In this document: one piece after another, positions 8,504-17,156 of the stretch | Position numbering within the stretch: the stretch's first letter is position 1 | Layout of the letters: the number at the start of each line of letters is the position of its first letter | Assembly (NCBI GenBank): GCA_006218065.1 | Contig: VBWE01000001.1 | Location: 127,063 to 191,062, forward strand | Origin: Bacteroidota bacterium | GTDB lineage: Bacteria > Bacteroidota > Bacteroidia > Palsa-965 | Direction: 5' to 3' | DNA: 64,000 nt | The notes under the pieces: generated by a model | Databases searched by the model: none | Told to the model about the DNA's origin: nothing | What the model saw: only the letters and a program-made list of their open reading frames with translations | Made by a program: the position numbers and the translations under genes

Positions 8504-9565
8504 TTACTTTTTCCTGCGTGTATTATTCGGATTGTCCGGCATCACGGCCTGCTTTCCCGGTTCGGGATTTTGTTTTTCGGGTTCCGGTTTTTTCTGCTCA
8601 GCAGGAACGGAAAGGTTCGATGATTTTTCAATCCCGTTTTTGAAGTCTGCGTATTCTTCCGCCGGCGGGTTGGACGTGTCCACGTTAATATCTTCAACCT
8701 GCGTATCCACTTCCAGCACGATCATCTGCCCGACCATATCCTGTACAATAACCATCTCTCCTAATGTGGTGCAGATGTTCACCGCAGGATAAACGGTGTC
8801 GCCTTCTCCGAAACTCCACACAAAATTTTCAAAACTTACTGTCAGCGGATTCAGTTCAATAACCGCCGGCAGTGCGGTGGAATCCGTTTCCGAAAAAGCA
8901 ATTTTCTTTTCCGCAAATCCTGCAAGCGAAACAGTCAGTGAATCAATTCCTTTTTCCGCAGGCAGCGGAAGCGCAAAAAGACCGGTACTGTCCGCAGAAA
9001 CCTCCCGGGAAAAGTTCCCCTGGTGAATGGAAATTTGAGCCAGCGGAAGCGCGGCTTTCGTCGTCGCGTTGATCACACGGCCCTGCCAGATCTGCGGAGG
9101 CAGCGCAACCGGGACAATGCTGACGGATACATTTCCCGCCGTAATCATTTCGAGGATCTCGTCGCCGGGAATTTCCTCTTTTACTTTACTCGTATCGGTT
9201 TGCCGTTTATCGTAATCCGCAGGGCGTTCGCATACCGGCGGTTTATGTTGTCCGAATGCCGTTTTCCCGAGCAGCGTAAGCGGAACCAGCAGCAGCAGGT
9301 TGAGCCAGGTGCGGCGGGGCGCGAGCGGCGCAGTGACCGGAAGCGAGTAAGTCTGCTGCAACTGTTCGTTACGAAAACGTCCGCAGGTTTTTTCGTTTTG
9401 GTTATGTTTCAGGAAATAAGCGACTTCTTCGTTCGTCATGCGCGTGAAGTCACGGACTTCTTTCGCACAGCTTTTACAGAAAGCGCCTTTTTCAGTTGCG
9501 GTCATCTGGTCCCAGCGCTCGTGGCAGGGTTCGGGAACAGCGATGCGGAGTTTTTTTTGCTGCAT
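8504..9565 (-). CDS. IPxPC-domain membrane protein with carboxypeptidase-regulatory-like region (paralog 1)
   Basis: VPEPCHERWDQMT...FCKSCAKEVRDFTRMTNEE...TCGRF, one TM segment, GRVINATTKAALPLAQISI. Confidence 0.8.
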   Translation of the reverse strand: MQQKKLRIAVPEPCHERWDQMTATEKGAFCKSCAKEVRDFTRMTNEEVAYFLKHNQNEKTCGRFRNEQLQQTYSLPVTAPLAPRRTWLNLLLLVPLTLLGKTAFGQHKPPVCERPADYDKRQTDTSKVKEEIPGDEILEMITAGNVSVSIVPVALPPQIWQGRVINATTKAALPLAQISIHQGNFSREVSADSTGLFALPLPAEKGIDSLTVSLAGFAEKKIAFSETDSTALPAVIELNPLTVSFENFVWSFGEGDTVYPAVNICTTLGEMVIVQDMVGQMIVLEVDTQVEDINVDTSNPPAEEYADFKNGIEKSSNLSVPAEQKKPEPEKQNPEPGKQAVMPDNPNNTRRKK

Positions 9566-9574
9566 GGGGAAATT

Positions 9575-9694
9575 TTAATCTTCGTTGTAAATAACAATGC
9601 CCATTTTAATGAATGCTTTTTCCGGAAATAAACCCGTTTGCTCATTTCCCGGCGCGTTGCAGGGTTCCGGTATAGCGAGTTGAACGGCTTTCAT
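9575..9694 (-). CDS. 39-codon mini-ORF with IPEPC signature (remnant or microprotein)
   Basis: MKAVQLAIPEPCNAPGNEQTGLFPEKAFIKMGIVIYNED*; hand-translated, below ORF-track cutoff. Confidence 0.4.
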   Translation of the reverse strand: MKAVQLAIPEPCNAPGNEQTGLFPEKAFIKMGIVIYNED

Positions 9695-9701
9695 GTGCTT
9701 G

Positions 9702-10421
9702 TTAGTCGCGATCGATGACCATCACACCGTCCATCACATCCATCGCGTCGCGCAATGCGATATCGTATTTCTCTTTCTGCTCTTCCGGTTTGTACAGGCT
9801 GTACCCGTGGATATAATTCGGCTCGGCGGCCGTGATGAGCCAGGTCCCCATTTTGCCTTTTTCCTGCACAGGAAGCGGGAGCGAATAATTTCCTTTTGCG
9901 TCGGTAGTTGTTTTACAAACGGGTTCCAGCGGACTGTTATAATCCTTCCGGTAGCTCAGCGTCACTTCGGCATTTTTCACCGGCTTCCCGGTATTCGCAT
10001 CGGTTATCGTGCCGGAAATTTTCGTTGCAGCCGGAACCGCCTGTTGCTGTTTTGTAGTATCTGCAACCGTTTGCTGTTTTCCGTCGTTCACACAAACCGG
10101 CGGCTTTCCCGTGATGGTTTGCGCCTGCGCGGGTTTTGCGAACCAGGCGAACGGAATCAGCCACAGCGCGCTGAGCCAGTATTTCTTTTTCGGATTTTCA
10201 GCCGGAACGAACAACGGACGGTTCAGCTGGTGCTTCGCAAAATGCCCGCAAAGTTTTCCTTTACTCTGCGTAAAATAAAGCGCGAGCTCGGTATCACTCA
10301 TCTGCGAAAAATCAGTCAGTACACGGTTGCAGGATTTGCAATGCGAACGCTGATCATCCACCGGCGTCATATTATTCCAGCCTTCCTGGCAAGGTTCGGG
10401 AATCGAAATCCTGATTTTCAT
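9702..10421 (-). CDS. IPxPC-domain membrane protein with carboxypeptidase-regulatory-like region (paralog 2)
   Basis: ISIPEPCQEGWNNMTPVDDQRSHCKSCNRVLTDFSQMSDTELALYF...LCGHF; TM ending AQAQ; ISGTITDANTGKPVKNAEVTL. Confidence 0.82.
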   Translation of the reverse strand: MKIRISIPEPCQEGWNNMTPVDDQRSHCKSCNRVLTDFSQMSDTELALYFTQSKGKLCGHFAKHQLNRPLFVPAENPKKKYWLSALWLIPFAWFAKPAQAQTITGKPPVCVNDGKQQTVADTTKQQQAVPAATKISGTITDANTGKPVKNAEVTLSYRKDYNSPLEPVCKTTTDAKGNYSLPLPVQEKGKMGTWLITAAEPNYIHGYSLYKPEEQKEKYDIALRDAMDVMDGVMVIDRD

Positions 10422-10460
10422 GGTTTGTATGTTTTACAATTCGTCACTTTTCCGATTGAG

Positions 10461-10550
10461 CCGATTTGAAAATTTGAAGATGTCATGCGCGCCGGTTTGT
10501 GTGCATTTTCAAATCTTCAAATTGGTCGCATTTTCAAATCGGATCAATTT
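10461..10550. repeat. inverted short-period repeats (ATTTGAAA-type 8-mers)
   Basis: CCGATTTGAAAATTTGAAGATG facing CATTTTCAAATCTTCAAATTGGTCGCATTTTCAAATCGG. Confidence 0.8.
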
Positions 10551-11239
10551 TCCCGATCATATGCCACATCACCCATCCACTTCTCGTTTATCTCGGGATA
10601 CAGTAAAAAGTTGATGACGCCGGTTGTTCCTTCCAGGCTCTGCAGAACCGGTTCGTAATCCCCGGAACGCGCTTCCACGATCACTTTTTCGCCGTCGAAA
10701 TTTTTCGGAGCGGTCCAGCTGAAGTTCCCGTTTTTGTCGGTTTTCACTTCCGCGATAATTTTATCTCCGCGGCGGATGTACACTTTTGCGCCGGCAACTG
10801 CTTTCTGCGTTTGCCCGTCCTTCACCTGGCCTTTGATTACCGCGATGGTTTTGACTTCCTGCTGTGTTTCCACCGTTTTCTGCCCGGTATTTACCGAAAC
10901 GGGCGGTTTGCTTTTAATGACTTCCTGCGCGGCAGCCGGTTTCGAGAACCAGGCCATCGGGATAAGCCAGAGCGCATTGAGCCAGAATTTCCGGTTGGCC
11001 CGAACGGGTTTATCCGACGGAAGCGCTAACGAACGGTTAAGCTGGTGTTTGGCAAAACGTCCGCAGACTTTGCCCTTGCTCTGGCTGAACCAAAGCGCGA
11101 CTTCCGTATCGCTCATCTGCGAAAAATCGACGAGGACTTTGTTGCACGACTGGCAGTGGGAACTGATATCGGTTACCGGGGTCATTTCACCCCAGCGCTC
11201 GTGGCAGGGTGTCGGGATGGAGAGGCGGATTGCGTTCAT
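10544..11239 (-). CDS. IPxPC-domain membrane protein (paralog 3)
   Basis: LSIPTPCHERWGEMTPVTDISSHCQSCNKVLVDFSQMSDTEVALWF...VCGRF; start at 11239. Confidence 0.82.
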   Translation of the reverse strand: MNAIRLSIPTPCHERWGEMTPVTDISSHCQSCNKVLVDFSQMSDTEVALWFSQSKGKVCGRFAKHQLNRSLALPSDKPVRANRKFWLNALWLIPMAWFSKPAAAQEVIKSKPPVSVNTGQKTVETQQEVKTIAVIKGQVKDGQTQKAVAGAKVYIRRGDKIIAEVKTDKNGNFSWTAPKNFDGEKVIVEARSGDYEPVLQSLEGTTGVINFLLYPEINEKWMGDVAYDREN

Positions 11240-11327
11240 AGTCTTAGGAAATGTACGATAAGGATGCACGCGCGTCGAGGATTCCATAGCCTGTTCGCGC
11301 TATTTTTAACAATTCCGTTGCCCCGGA

Positions 11328-12086
11328 TCAATGCGGTCGCTTCCCGAAGGAGAAAAATCGGCGGAGCCTGTCCCGGAAACGTGGTTTAATAACCTGTATC
11401 TCATCCTGGTACCTCACAGGAATACCTCCCGTTACTCTTTCCCATTTGTCGATGCTCTTCACTTCACAAATAACCAGTACCGACAGTTGTATGATCGTCA
11501 TATTTTCGTCGGGAGACAGGCGAATGACCCGTTCTTCAAAACCGGCCGCTTCAATTACCAGGTCGCAATTTGCATACGCCGGTGCATCCAGCGCAAAAAG
11601 CCCGCTGCTGTCGGTCCGGGTGAGGTATATTTTCTGCCGGTTATCAAAACTGTACACAGCTGCACCCGGAACCGGGCGGCCGTTTGCAAGAACTTTTCCC
11701 TGCAGAACGGGAGTTTTCTTAACCGGTTGCTGCGTCGTCCGTGTTTTTGCAGGAGGAGATTTTACGGTTTGTGCCGCTCCGCTGAACCAGGCCAGGACAA
11801 GCGGAAAAAACCAAAAGAACCGGGCCGGGGCAAACGGGTTCCTGCTTTTTGTTTCAGGCAATTGAAAAGGCTGGTCAAGTTGATCGGGGCGGAATGTGCC
11901 ACAGGGAATACGGTTGTGGTTTTGCAGGAAATAAATCAGTTCCGCATCGGTCATCTCATGAAAGCTCACCAGTGTTCTGGCACAGGAATGACAATTCACG
12001 CGCCCGTCGGGAAGAGAACTTCCGTTGGTTATGTACTGCGTACACGGCTCGGGAATTGAAATCCGGACGGTTTGTGCTGGTTTCAT
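11328..12086 (-). CDS. IPxPC-domain membrane protein (paralog 4)
   Basis: ISIPEPCTQYITN...NCHSCARTLVSFHEMTDAELIYFL...PCGTF; start at 12086. Confidence 0.8.
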   Translation of the reverse strand: MKPAQTVRISIPEPCTQYITNGSSLPDGRVNCHSCARTLVSFHEMTDAELIYFLQNHNRIPCGTFRPDQLDQPFQLPETKSRNPFAPARFFWFFPLVLAWFSGAAQTVKSPPAKTRTTQQPVKKTPVLQGKVLANGRPVPGAAVYSFDNRQKIYLTRTDSSGLFALDAPAYANCDLVIEAAGFEERVIRLSPDENMTIIQLSVLVICEVKSIDKWERVTGGIPVRYQDEIQVIKPRFRDRLRRFFSFGKRPH

Positions 12087-12134
12087 GCTGGTTGCGGTTA
12101 AAGGACGCCCGCCAGCGCGGATTTCCACAAATGT

Positions 12135-13361
12135 CTACCGGAACAACAGACTGCTGTCCCCGTAACTCAGGAACCGGAACTCACGCGCTAAAGCATAGTC
12201 GTAGATATCCCGGTAACGGTTGCCTGCGAAAGCGGCCACGAGCAGGAGTAAGGTGCTTTGCGGCTGGTGGAAGTTCGTAATCAGCGCATGCACGATTTTA
12301 AAATCATAGCCGGGCGCGATGAGCAGCGAGGTGGAGCCGGTCAGCGTTTCTTTGTTGTTTTCGGTCATCCAGTCGTGCAGCGCGCGCAGGGCAACGGGAA
12401 CGGGGACATCCGCGTTTTGTTCGTACGGTTCCCACTGGCCCACCTGCATTTCACCGAGGTGTTTGCCGGGAAACAGAACGAGTTTTTTCCCGAACCAGTA
12501 CAAACTTTCCAGCGTGCGGAGGGCCGTAGTCCCCACGGCGCAAACGGTTCCGCCCCGGGCTTCCGCGAGTTTTTTCACCAGCGCATGCGAAACGGAAACC
12601 TCTTCGCGGTGCATATCGTGGCCGGACATCGTTTCGCTTTTCACCGGGCGGAATGTTCCCGCACCCACGTGAAGCGTAACCTGCGCGGTATGGATATTTT
12701 TCCTGCGCAGTTCTTCCAGCACATGCTCTGTAAAATGCAGTCCCGCCGTGGGCGCAGCCACCGAGCCGTTATGCTGCGCGTAAATCGTCTGGTAACGTTC
12801 GTCATCTTCGGCGGAGGCTTCCCGGTTCATATACGGCGGAAGCGGGAGCAGGCCGCAGGCTTCCACGATCTGCGAAAACGAAACCGTTCCCGGCGACCAA
12901 CTGAAGCGGATGCGCTGCAGTTCGCCTGCCTCACCTGCCCTTTCGGCGCGGAGGAGTATTTCACTGCCGGCGACGAATATTTTTTTCTCCAGTACTTCGC
13001 CGGCTTTCCATTTTTTGAGATTGCCTACCAGGCACTTCACCGTGCAGGATTCTTCCTGCTGCATGAGTTGCTGCACATCCGCCGGCGTATCCGGTTCGGT
13101 GCAGAAAATTTCGATCCGTCCACCCGTGCTGCGGAAAAATTCGAGGCGTGCGCGGATCACGCGGGTGTCGTTGAATACGAGCAGCATTTCCGCCGGCAGC
13201 TCCGCAGCGATGTCGCGGAAAACCCGCTCCGTGATTATACCGTCGCGGCAAACCAAAAGGCGGGATGCGTCGCGGTCGGGCAGCGGGTGCTGCGCGATGC
13301 GATCTTCAGGAAGATCGTAACTGAAATCGCTGATGCGGATCCGTTTCGGTTCGTTCATCAC
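12135..13361 (-). CDS. queA: S-adenosylmethionine:tRNA ribosyltransferase-isomerase
   Basis: ISDFSYDLPEDRIAQHPLPDRDASRLLV; VAAPTAGLHFT; HVGAGTFRPV. Confidence 0.96.
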   Translation of the reverse strand: MMNEPKRIRISDFSYDLPEDRIAQHPLPDRDASRLLVCRDGIITERVFRDIAAELPAEMLLVFNDTRVIRARLEFFRSTGGRIEIFCTEPDTPADVQQLMQQEESCTVKCLVGNLKKWKAGEVLEKKIFVAGSEILLRAERAGEAGELQRIRFSWSPGTVSFSQIVEACGLLPLPPYMNREASAEDDERYQTIYAQHNGSVAAPTAGLHFTEHVLEELRRKNIHTAQVTLHVGAGTFRPVKSETMSGHDMHREEVSVSHALVKKLAEARGGTVCAVGTTALRTLESLYWFGKKLVLFPGKHLGEMQVGQWEPYEQNADVPVPVALRALHDWMTENNKETLTGSTSLLIAPGYDFKIVHALITNFHQPQSTLLLLVAAFAGNRYRDIYDYALAREFRFLSYGDSSLLFR

Positions 13362-14344
13362 AGTAAAATCGTTTCTCCGACCGCGGGAGCCAGCAGCTCA
13401 CCGTTCAGTTTTCCGTCGCGGTGCAGTTCCCGTACGGTGCGCAGCGGTTCACCGATCGGTTCATCCGACAAATCGAAGGTGCCGTAGTGCATCGGGATAA
13501 ATACCTGCGCACCGAGTTCGTTGAACGCCTGCACCGCTTCGTGCGGACTGGTATGCGCGCGCTGCATCATCCATTCGGGCTTGTATGCGCCGATGGGCAG
13601 GAGGGCGTGCTTTGTCGCGGGAAAAAGCTGCGCCAGTTCTTTAAAATGGCCGGCATACGCTGTATCGCCCGCGAAATACACGGAGCTGGATTTTGTCTGC
13701 AAATGAAAACTGCCCCAGAGTTCGCGGTTGGTGTCGTACATCCAGCGCCGGTTCCAGTGATGCGCGGGAAGAAAAACGATATCGATTCCTGCAACATGGT
13801 TATGATGCTGGTACCAGCCCGCTTCGGTAATGTTTTTCGCGCCGAGTTTTTCCAGCAGCGGGCTCATGCGAAGCGGAACGAGAAACTGCACATCCGGGTT
13901 CTGCTGCAAAAGCAGGCGCACGCTTTTTTCATCGAAATGATCGCGGTGCGTATGCGTGAATAAAATGTAGTCGATGTTTTTCAGCAGCGAAACGTCGAAA
14001 GGCAGCGGAGACAGGCGTTTCAGGCCGGTGGAAGAAAACAGGATCGGGTCGGTGAGCAACAGTTTTCCGCCCAGGCGAAACAGGAATGCAGCGTGACCGA
14101 GCCAGCAAAAAGCATCGTCGTGCTGCGCGAAAATCCGTTCGTCTTTTTTGACCGGGAGGCGAAACGTATCGGATTTTTTTTCGGCGCGCTGCGGATTTTT
14201 CGAGAAGGCCCAGCGGAGCACCTGGCTGAAACCCACAGGTATCATGCCTTCCTGGTTCACAAAGCGGTTATTCACCAGCTTGTTGCCGGCGTTGTTTTCT
14301 TTGATGAACGGAAGATCCGGGTTGTGTAAAAATTGCTCGGCCAT
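13358..14344 (-). CDS. MBL-fold metal-dependent hydrolase (RomA/NAPE-PLD-like)
   Basis: CWLGHAAFLFRLGGKLLLTDPI; FTHTHRDHFDEKS; overlaps queA by 4 nt. Confidence 0.88.
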   Translation of the reverse strand: MAEQFLHNPDLPFIKENNAGNKLVNNRFVNQEGMIPVGFSQVLRWAFSKNPQRAEKKSDTFRLPVKKDERIFAQHDDAFCWLGHAAFLFRLGGKLLLTDPILFSSTGLKRLSPLPFDVSLLKNIDYILFTHTHRDHFDEKSVRLLLQQNPDVQFLVPLRMSPLLEKLGAKNITEAGWYQHHNHVAGIDIVFLPAHHWNRRWMYDTNRELWGSFHLQTKSSSVYFAGDTAYAGHFKELAQLFPATKHALLPIGAYKPEWMMQRAHTSPHEAVQAFNELGAQVFIPMHYGTFDLSDEPIGEPLRTVRELHRDGKLNGELLAPAVGETILL

Positions 14345-14383
14345 TTTCGTATCCGCAAAGATACGCTAACGACCTTCCTGTTT

Positions 14384-15448
14384 TCATTGTACCGGCTGAT
14401 ACTTAAACTGGTCGAAACGGAACTGCAGGGAAAAACGCAGTGTGTTTTCCAGCGGGTTGCGCAAACCGGTGTATGGAACCAGGTAGGCGAAATCGAGCGA
14501 GAATACATGGTAATGCACTCCCGCGCCCAGCGTAGCGTAGCGACGTACGCCGTACTCTTTTCCTTCGAAAAAACTCCCGGCACGCACGGTGAACAAATCA
14601 TTGTAAATGTATTCCATTCCCGCGCCGATGGTGGTTGAGCGAAGCTGGTCGCCAAAACCTCCCGGCCAGTGATTCGCAACTACGTTATTCGCATCGCAGG
14701 AAACAGCCAGTTCATGATACCCGCCGAAATTCATCGTCGCTCTTCCGCCGAGCCGCGCATTCAGCGGCGACGCATAGCGCGTACCGGAACTGCTGTAGAA
14801 AATTTTACTCCCGATGTTGGAAATGTTCAGTCCCGAACTGAGTGCAAGCGTTTTGCTCCCGATTATAATTTCTTCGCGGAGATACGTCGCTGAAATATCC
14901 GCACCGAAAGAATTTCCGGCCTGCGCAGTTGTCGCGCCGGAAAGGTTGGAACGGCTGTAGCGCGCCACCATACCGGCTGAAAAATTTTCGCTGAGCTTCC
15001 GGGCATACGATACGTCCAGCGCGAATTCATTTGGCCTGTACTGTCCGGCGACGCCTCCGGGAACCGGCGTAGTCGTAATATTTCCCATCGAAAAATAACG
15101 CAGTGATCCGCCGATTGCTCCGTTCGTTTGGTTTTTCGTGAAGAACGAAATGTACGCGAGGTTGACATCCGCCACCAGGGCGCGCAGCCAGGGCGTGTAG
15201 GAAATTCCCAGGCCCATTTTCTTTTCCGCAAAAGCGAGTTTCGATGCGTTCCAGTGGTTGCTGTATTCGTCGGCCGAAGTCGCCACGCCGGTTTCGCCCA
15301 GTGCGCCGGCCCGTGCATCGGGCGTGAGCAGCAGGAAAGGAATGCCGACGTTAGAAGCAAAATACTGCCCGGTGATCTGCGAGGTAGTAATCTGCGCAGA
15401 AGCAAACAACGGAAAAAGAATGGCGAGTACAAAACCGGTTGTTTTCAT
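14384..15448 (-). CDS. porV: type IX secretion system outer membrane protein PorV
   Basis: VGIPFLLLTPDARAGALGETGVATSADEYSNHWNASKLAFAEKKMGLGISYTPWLRALVADVNLAY. Confidence 0.85.
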   Translation of the reverse strand: MKTTGFVLAILFPLFASAQITTSQITGQYFASNVGIPFLLLTPDARAGALGETGVATSADEYSNHWNASKLAFAEKKMGLGISYTPWLRALVADVNLAYISFFTKNQTNGAIGGSLRYFSMGNITTTPVPGGVAGQYRPNEFALDVSYARKLSENFSAGMVARYSRSNLSGATTAQAGNSFGADISATYLREEIIIGSKTLALSSGLNISNIGSKIFYSSSGTRYASPLNARLGGRATMNFGGYHELAVSCDANNVVANHWPGGFGDQLRSTTIGAGMEYIYNDLFTVRAGSFFEGKEYGVRRYATLGAGVHYHVFSLDFAYLVPYTGLRNPLENTLRFSLQFRFDQFKYQPVQ

Positions 15449-15564
15449 CCGGCTGCAATAACGATGTAAACAGCCGCTTATTGTATCCGGGGCATACCAG
15501 GCGGTTCTTTTGGTTGAAAAATCAGCCGCAGATTAATCAGGAATAAATCTGTTCGGTCTTGGCT

Positions 15565-16404
15565 TCAGTTTTTCGGTTTAAATCCTTTTTCCACATTGCC
15601 GCGCACCATGGCGTTGAACCAAGCCAGGGGCAGTATCCAGCGCAGCGCCAGCAACATGGCCGATTGCGCGCTGGCTGTATAACGCAGTTTAAAACTGCTG
15701 TCGTTCGCAGCTTTGAAAATAGTGCGCGCTACGCTTTCCGGTCCCGGCGCGGTCTCCCCGGCTTTCTGCGTATTTGCATAGGTCACTTTTTCGTATGCAT
15801 CGTACGCGGTAAGGCTTTCTTTTCTGAACAGGTCCATCGAGCGTTCATAGAAATCCGTTTTGATGGCGCCGGGTTCCACCGTTTTTACTTTGATGTTGAA
15901 TTGCCGCAATTCGAACTGCAACGCTTCCGAAAAGCCTTCAACCGCCCATTTGGTACCGTGGTAAACACTATACAACGGGAAGGTGATACGTCCGCCCATC
16001 GAGCTGATATTGATTATCGTCCCGTTTTTCCGCTCGCGAAAATGCGGCAGGATGCCGCGGATCACGTTCATGATCCCAAATACGTTGGTATCGAACTGGC
16101 GACGGACCTGTTCCGCGGTGGCCGCTTCGAAAATTCCTACAGCGCCGTAACCGGCATTGTTTACGATCGCGTCGATCTTGCCGAAATGCGTGATCGTTTC
16201 AGCGACAGCCTGCTGAATACTCTGCTCGTCGGTAACATCGAGCCGGACCAGTTTCACGCCCGGCAACTGGTTCAGTTCTTTTTCTTTTTCCGGGCTGCGC
16301 ATTGTGGCCGCTACATTCCAGCCGCGTTCATGGAAGTATTTAACGGCCGCTTTACCGATACCGGAAGAAGTCCCGGTAATCAGTACTGTTTTTTGTGTTT
16401 TCAT
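15565..16404 (-). CDS. SDR family oxidoreductase
   Basis: VLITGTSSGIGKAAVKYF; VNNAGYG; YSVYHGTKWAVEGFSEALQFEL. Confidence 0.93.
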   Translation of the reverse strand: MKTQKTVLITGTSSGIGKAAVKYFHERGWNVAATMRSPEKEKELNQLPGVKLVRLDVTDEQSIQQAVAETITHFGKIDAIVNNAGYGAVGIFEAATAEQVRRQFDTNVFGIMNVIRGILPHFRERKNGTIINISSMGGRITFPLYSVYHGTKWAVEGFSEALQFELRQFNIKVKTVEPGAIKTDFYERSMDLFRKESLTAYDAYEKVTYANTQKAGETAPGPESVARTIFKAANDSSFKLRYTASAQSAMLLALRWILPLAWFNAMVRGNVEKGFKPKN

Positions 16405-16422
16405 TGATCTTGGTTATTATTG

Positions 16423-16440
16423 ACCGAACATTCATTCGGT
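16423..16440. promoter_or_regulatory. candidate TetR operator, copy 1
   Basis: ACCGAACATTCATTCGGT, 18 bp upstream of SDR start; identical to 17044-17061. Confidence 0.8.
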
Positions 16441-16457
16441 ATGATTAATAAATTTTT

Positions 16458-17039
16458 TTAATCCATTTTTACACTATCCCAGGAAGCCTGTACTCCCTGC
16501 TGCACACGGTTCTGGTTCATGTCGAGCTCTTTGGACAGGTGCAGCTTCACGCAGGTCGCCACGCTGCCGTAAACCATCGCGACAAGCAGCTCCACGTCCA
16601 TATTCCTCAAAATGCCGGACCAGACGCCTTCGGCCAGGAAATCGATCACCGGCTGGTAATAGCGCTGGTTTTCCTCTTTAGTCACTTTTGTAATGAATGG
16701 CGAGTTCGCATACTGTTCCAGGAAAAGAAATTCTTTCGGGTGATCGATAAAATGATAATAGAGGTTGAGCCAGAAACGGTAAAAACGTTTCTTATAATCT
16801 TCCTCGGAAGCATCTTCACGCACCAAAGCCTCGCCCATATTGGCTTTAAGCCGTGCGTAAATTTCGTTGATGATCTCTTCCTTGCTTTTAAAGTGGTGGT
16901 AAATCGTGCCTGCTGCAACGCCGGCTTTCTCCGCTACCATCGACATCGGCGTAGCATGAAAACCGCGTTCGGTGATCAGCTCGAGCATGGCCTGAACGAT
17001 GGCTTCTCTTTTTTCGGTATTTATGGTCTCATTATTCAT
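16458..17039 (-). CDS. TetR/AcrR family transcriptional regulator
   Basis: REAIVQAMLELITERGFHATPMSMVAEKAGVAAGTIYHHFKSKEEI. Confidence 0.93.
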   Translation of the reverse strand: MNNETINTEKREAIVQAMLELITERGFHATPMSMVAEKAGVAAGTIYHHFKSKEEIINEIYARLKANMGEALVREDASEEDYKKRFYRFWLNLYYHFIDHPKEFLFLEQYANSPFITKVTKEENQRYYQPVIDFLAEGVWSGILRNMDVELLVAMVYGSVATCVKLHLSKELDMNQNRVQQGVQASWDSVKMD

Positions 17040-17043
17040 ACGA

Positions 17044-17061
17044 ACCGAACATTCATTCGGT
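17044..17061. promoter_or_regulatory. candidate TetR operator, copy 2 (autoregulation)
   Basis: ACCGAACATTCATTCGGT directly upstream of the TetR start codon. Confidence 0.8.
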
Positions 17062-17156
17062 ACAAAATTAGATCATTTTCGATTTCCTATACAATTTGTC
17101 CGCGAAAACGTGCTAATTACCTGGAAATCAATTAGAAAATTTACCAGGAATTTTGC

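Noticed and set aside
12258-13487. 409-aa plus-strand ORF opposite queA
   Set aside because: queA on the minus strand is unambiguous; the ORF is a GC-driven shadow
14384-15448. Evidence for a complete T9SS locus
   Set aside because: Only PorV and a PorW/SprE-like gene are present, unlinked; no porKLMN or sov here
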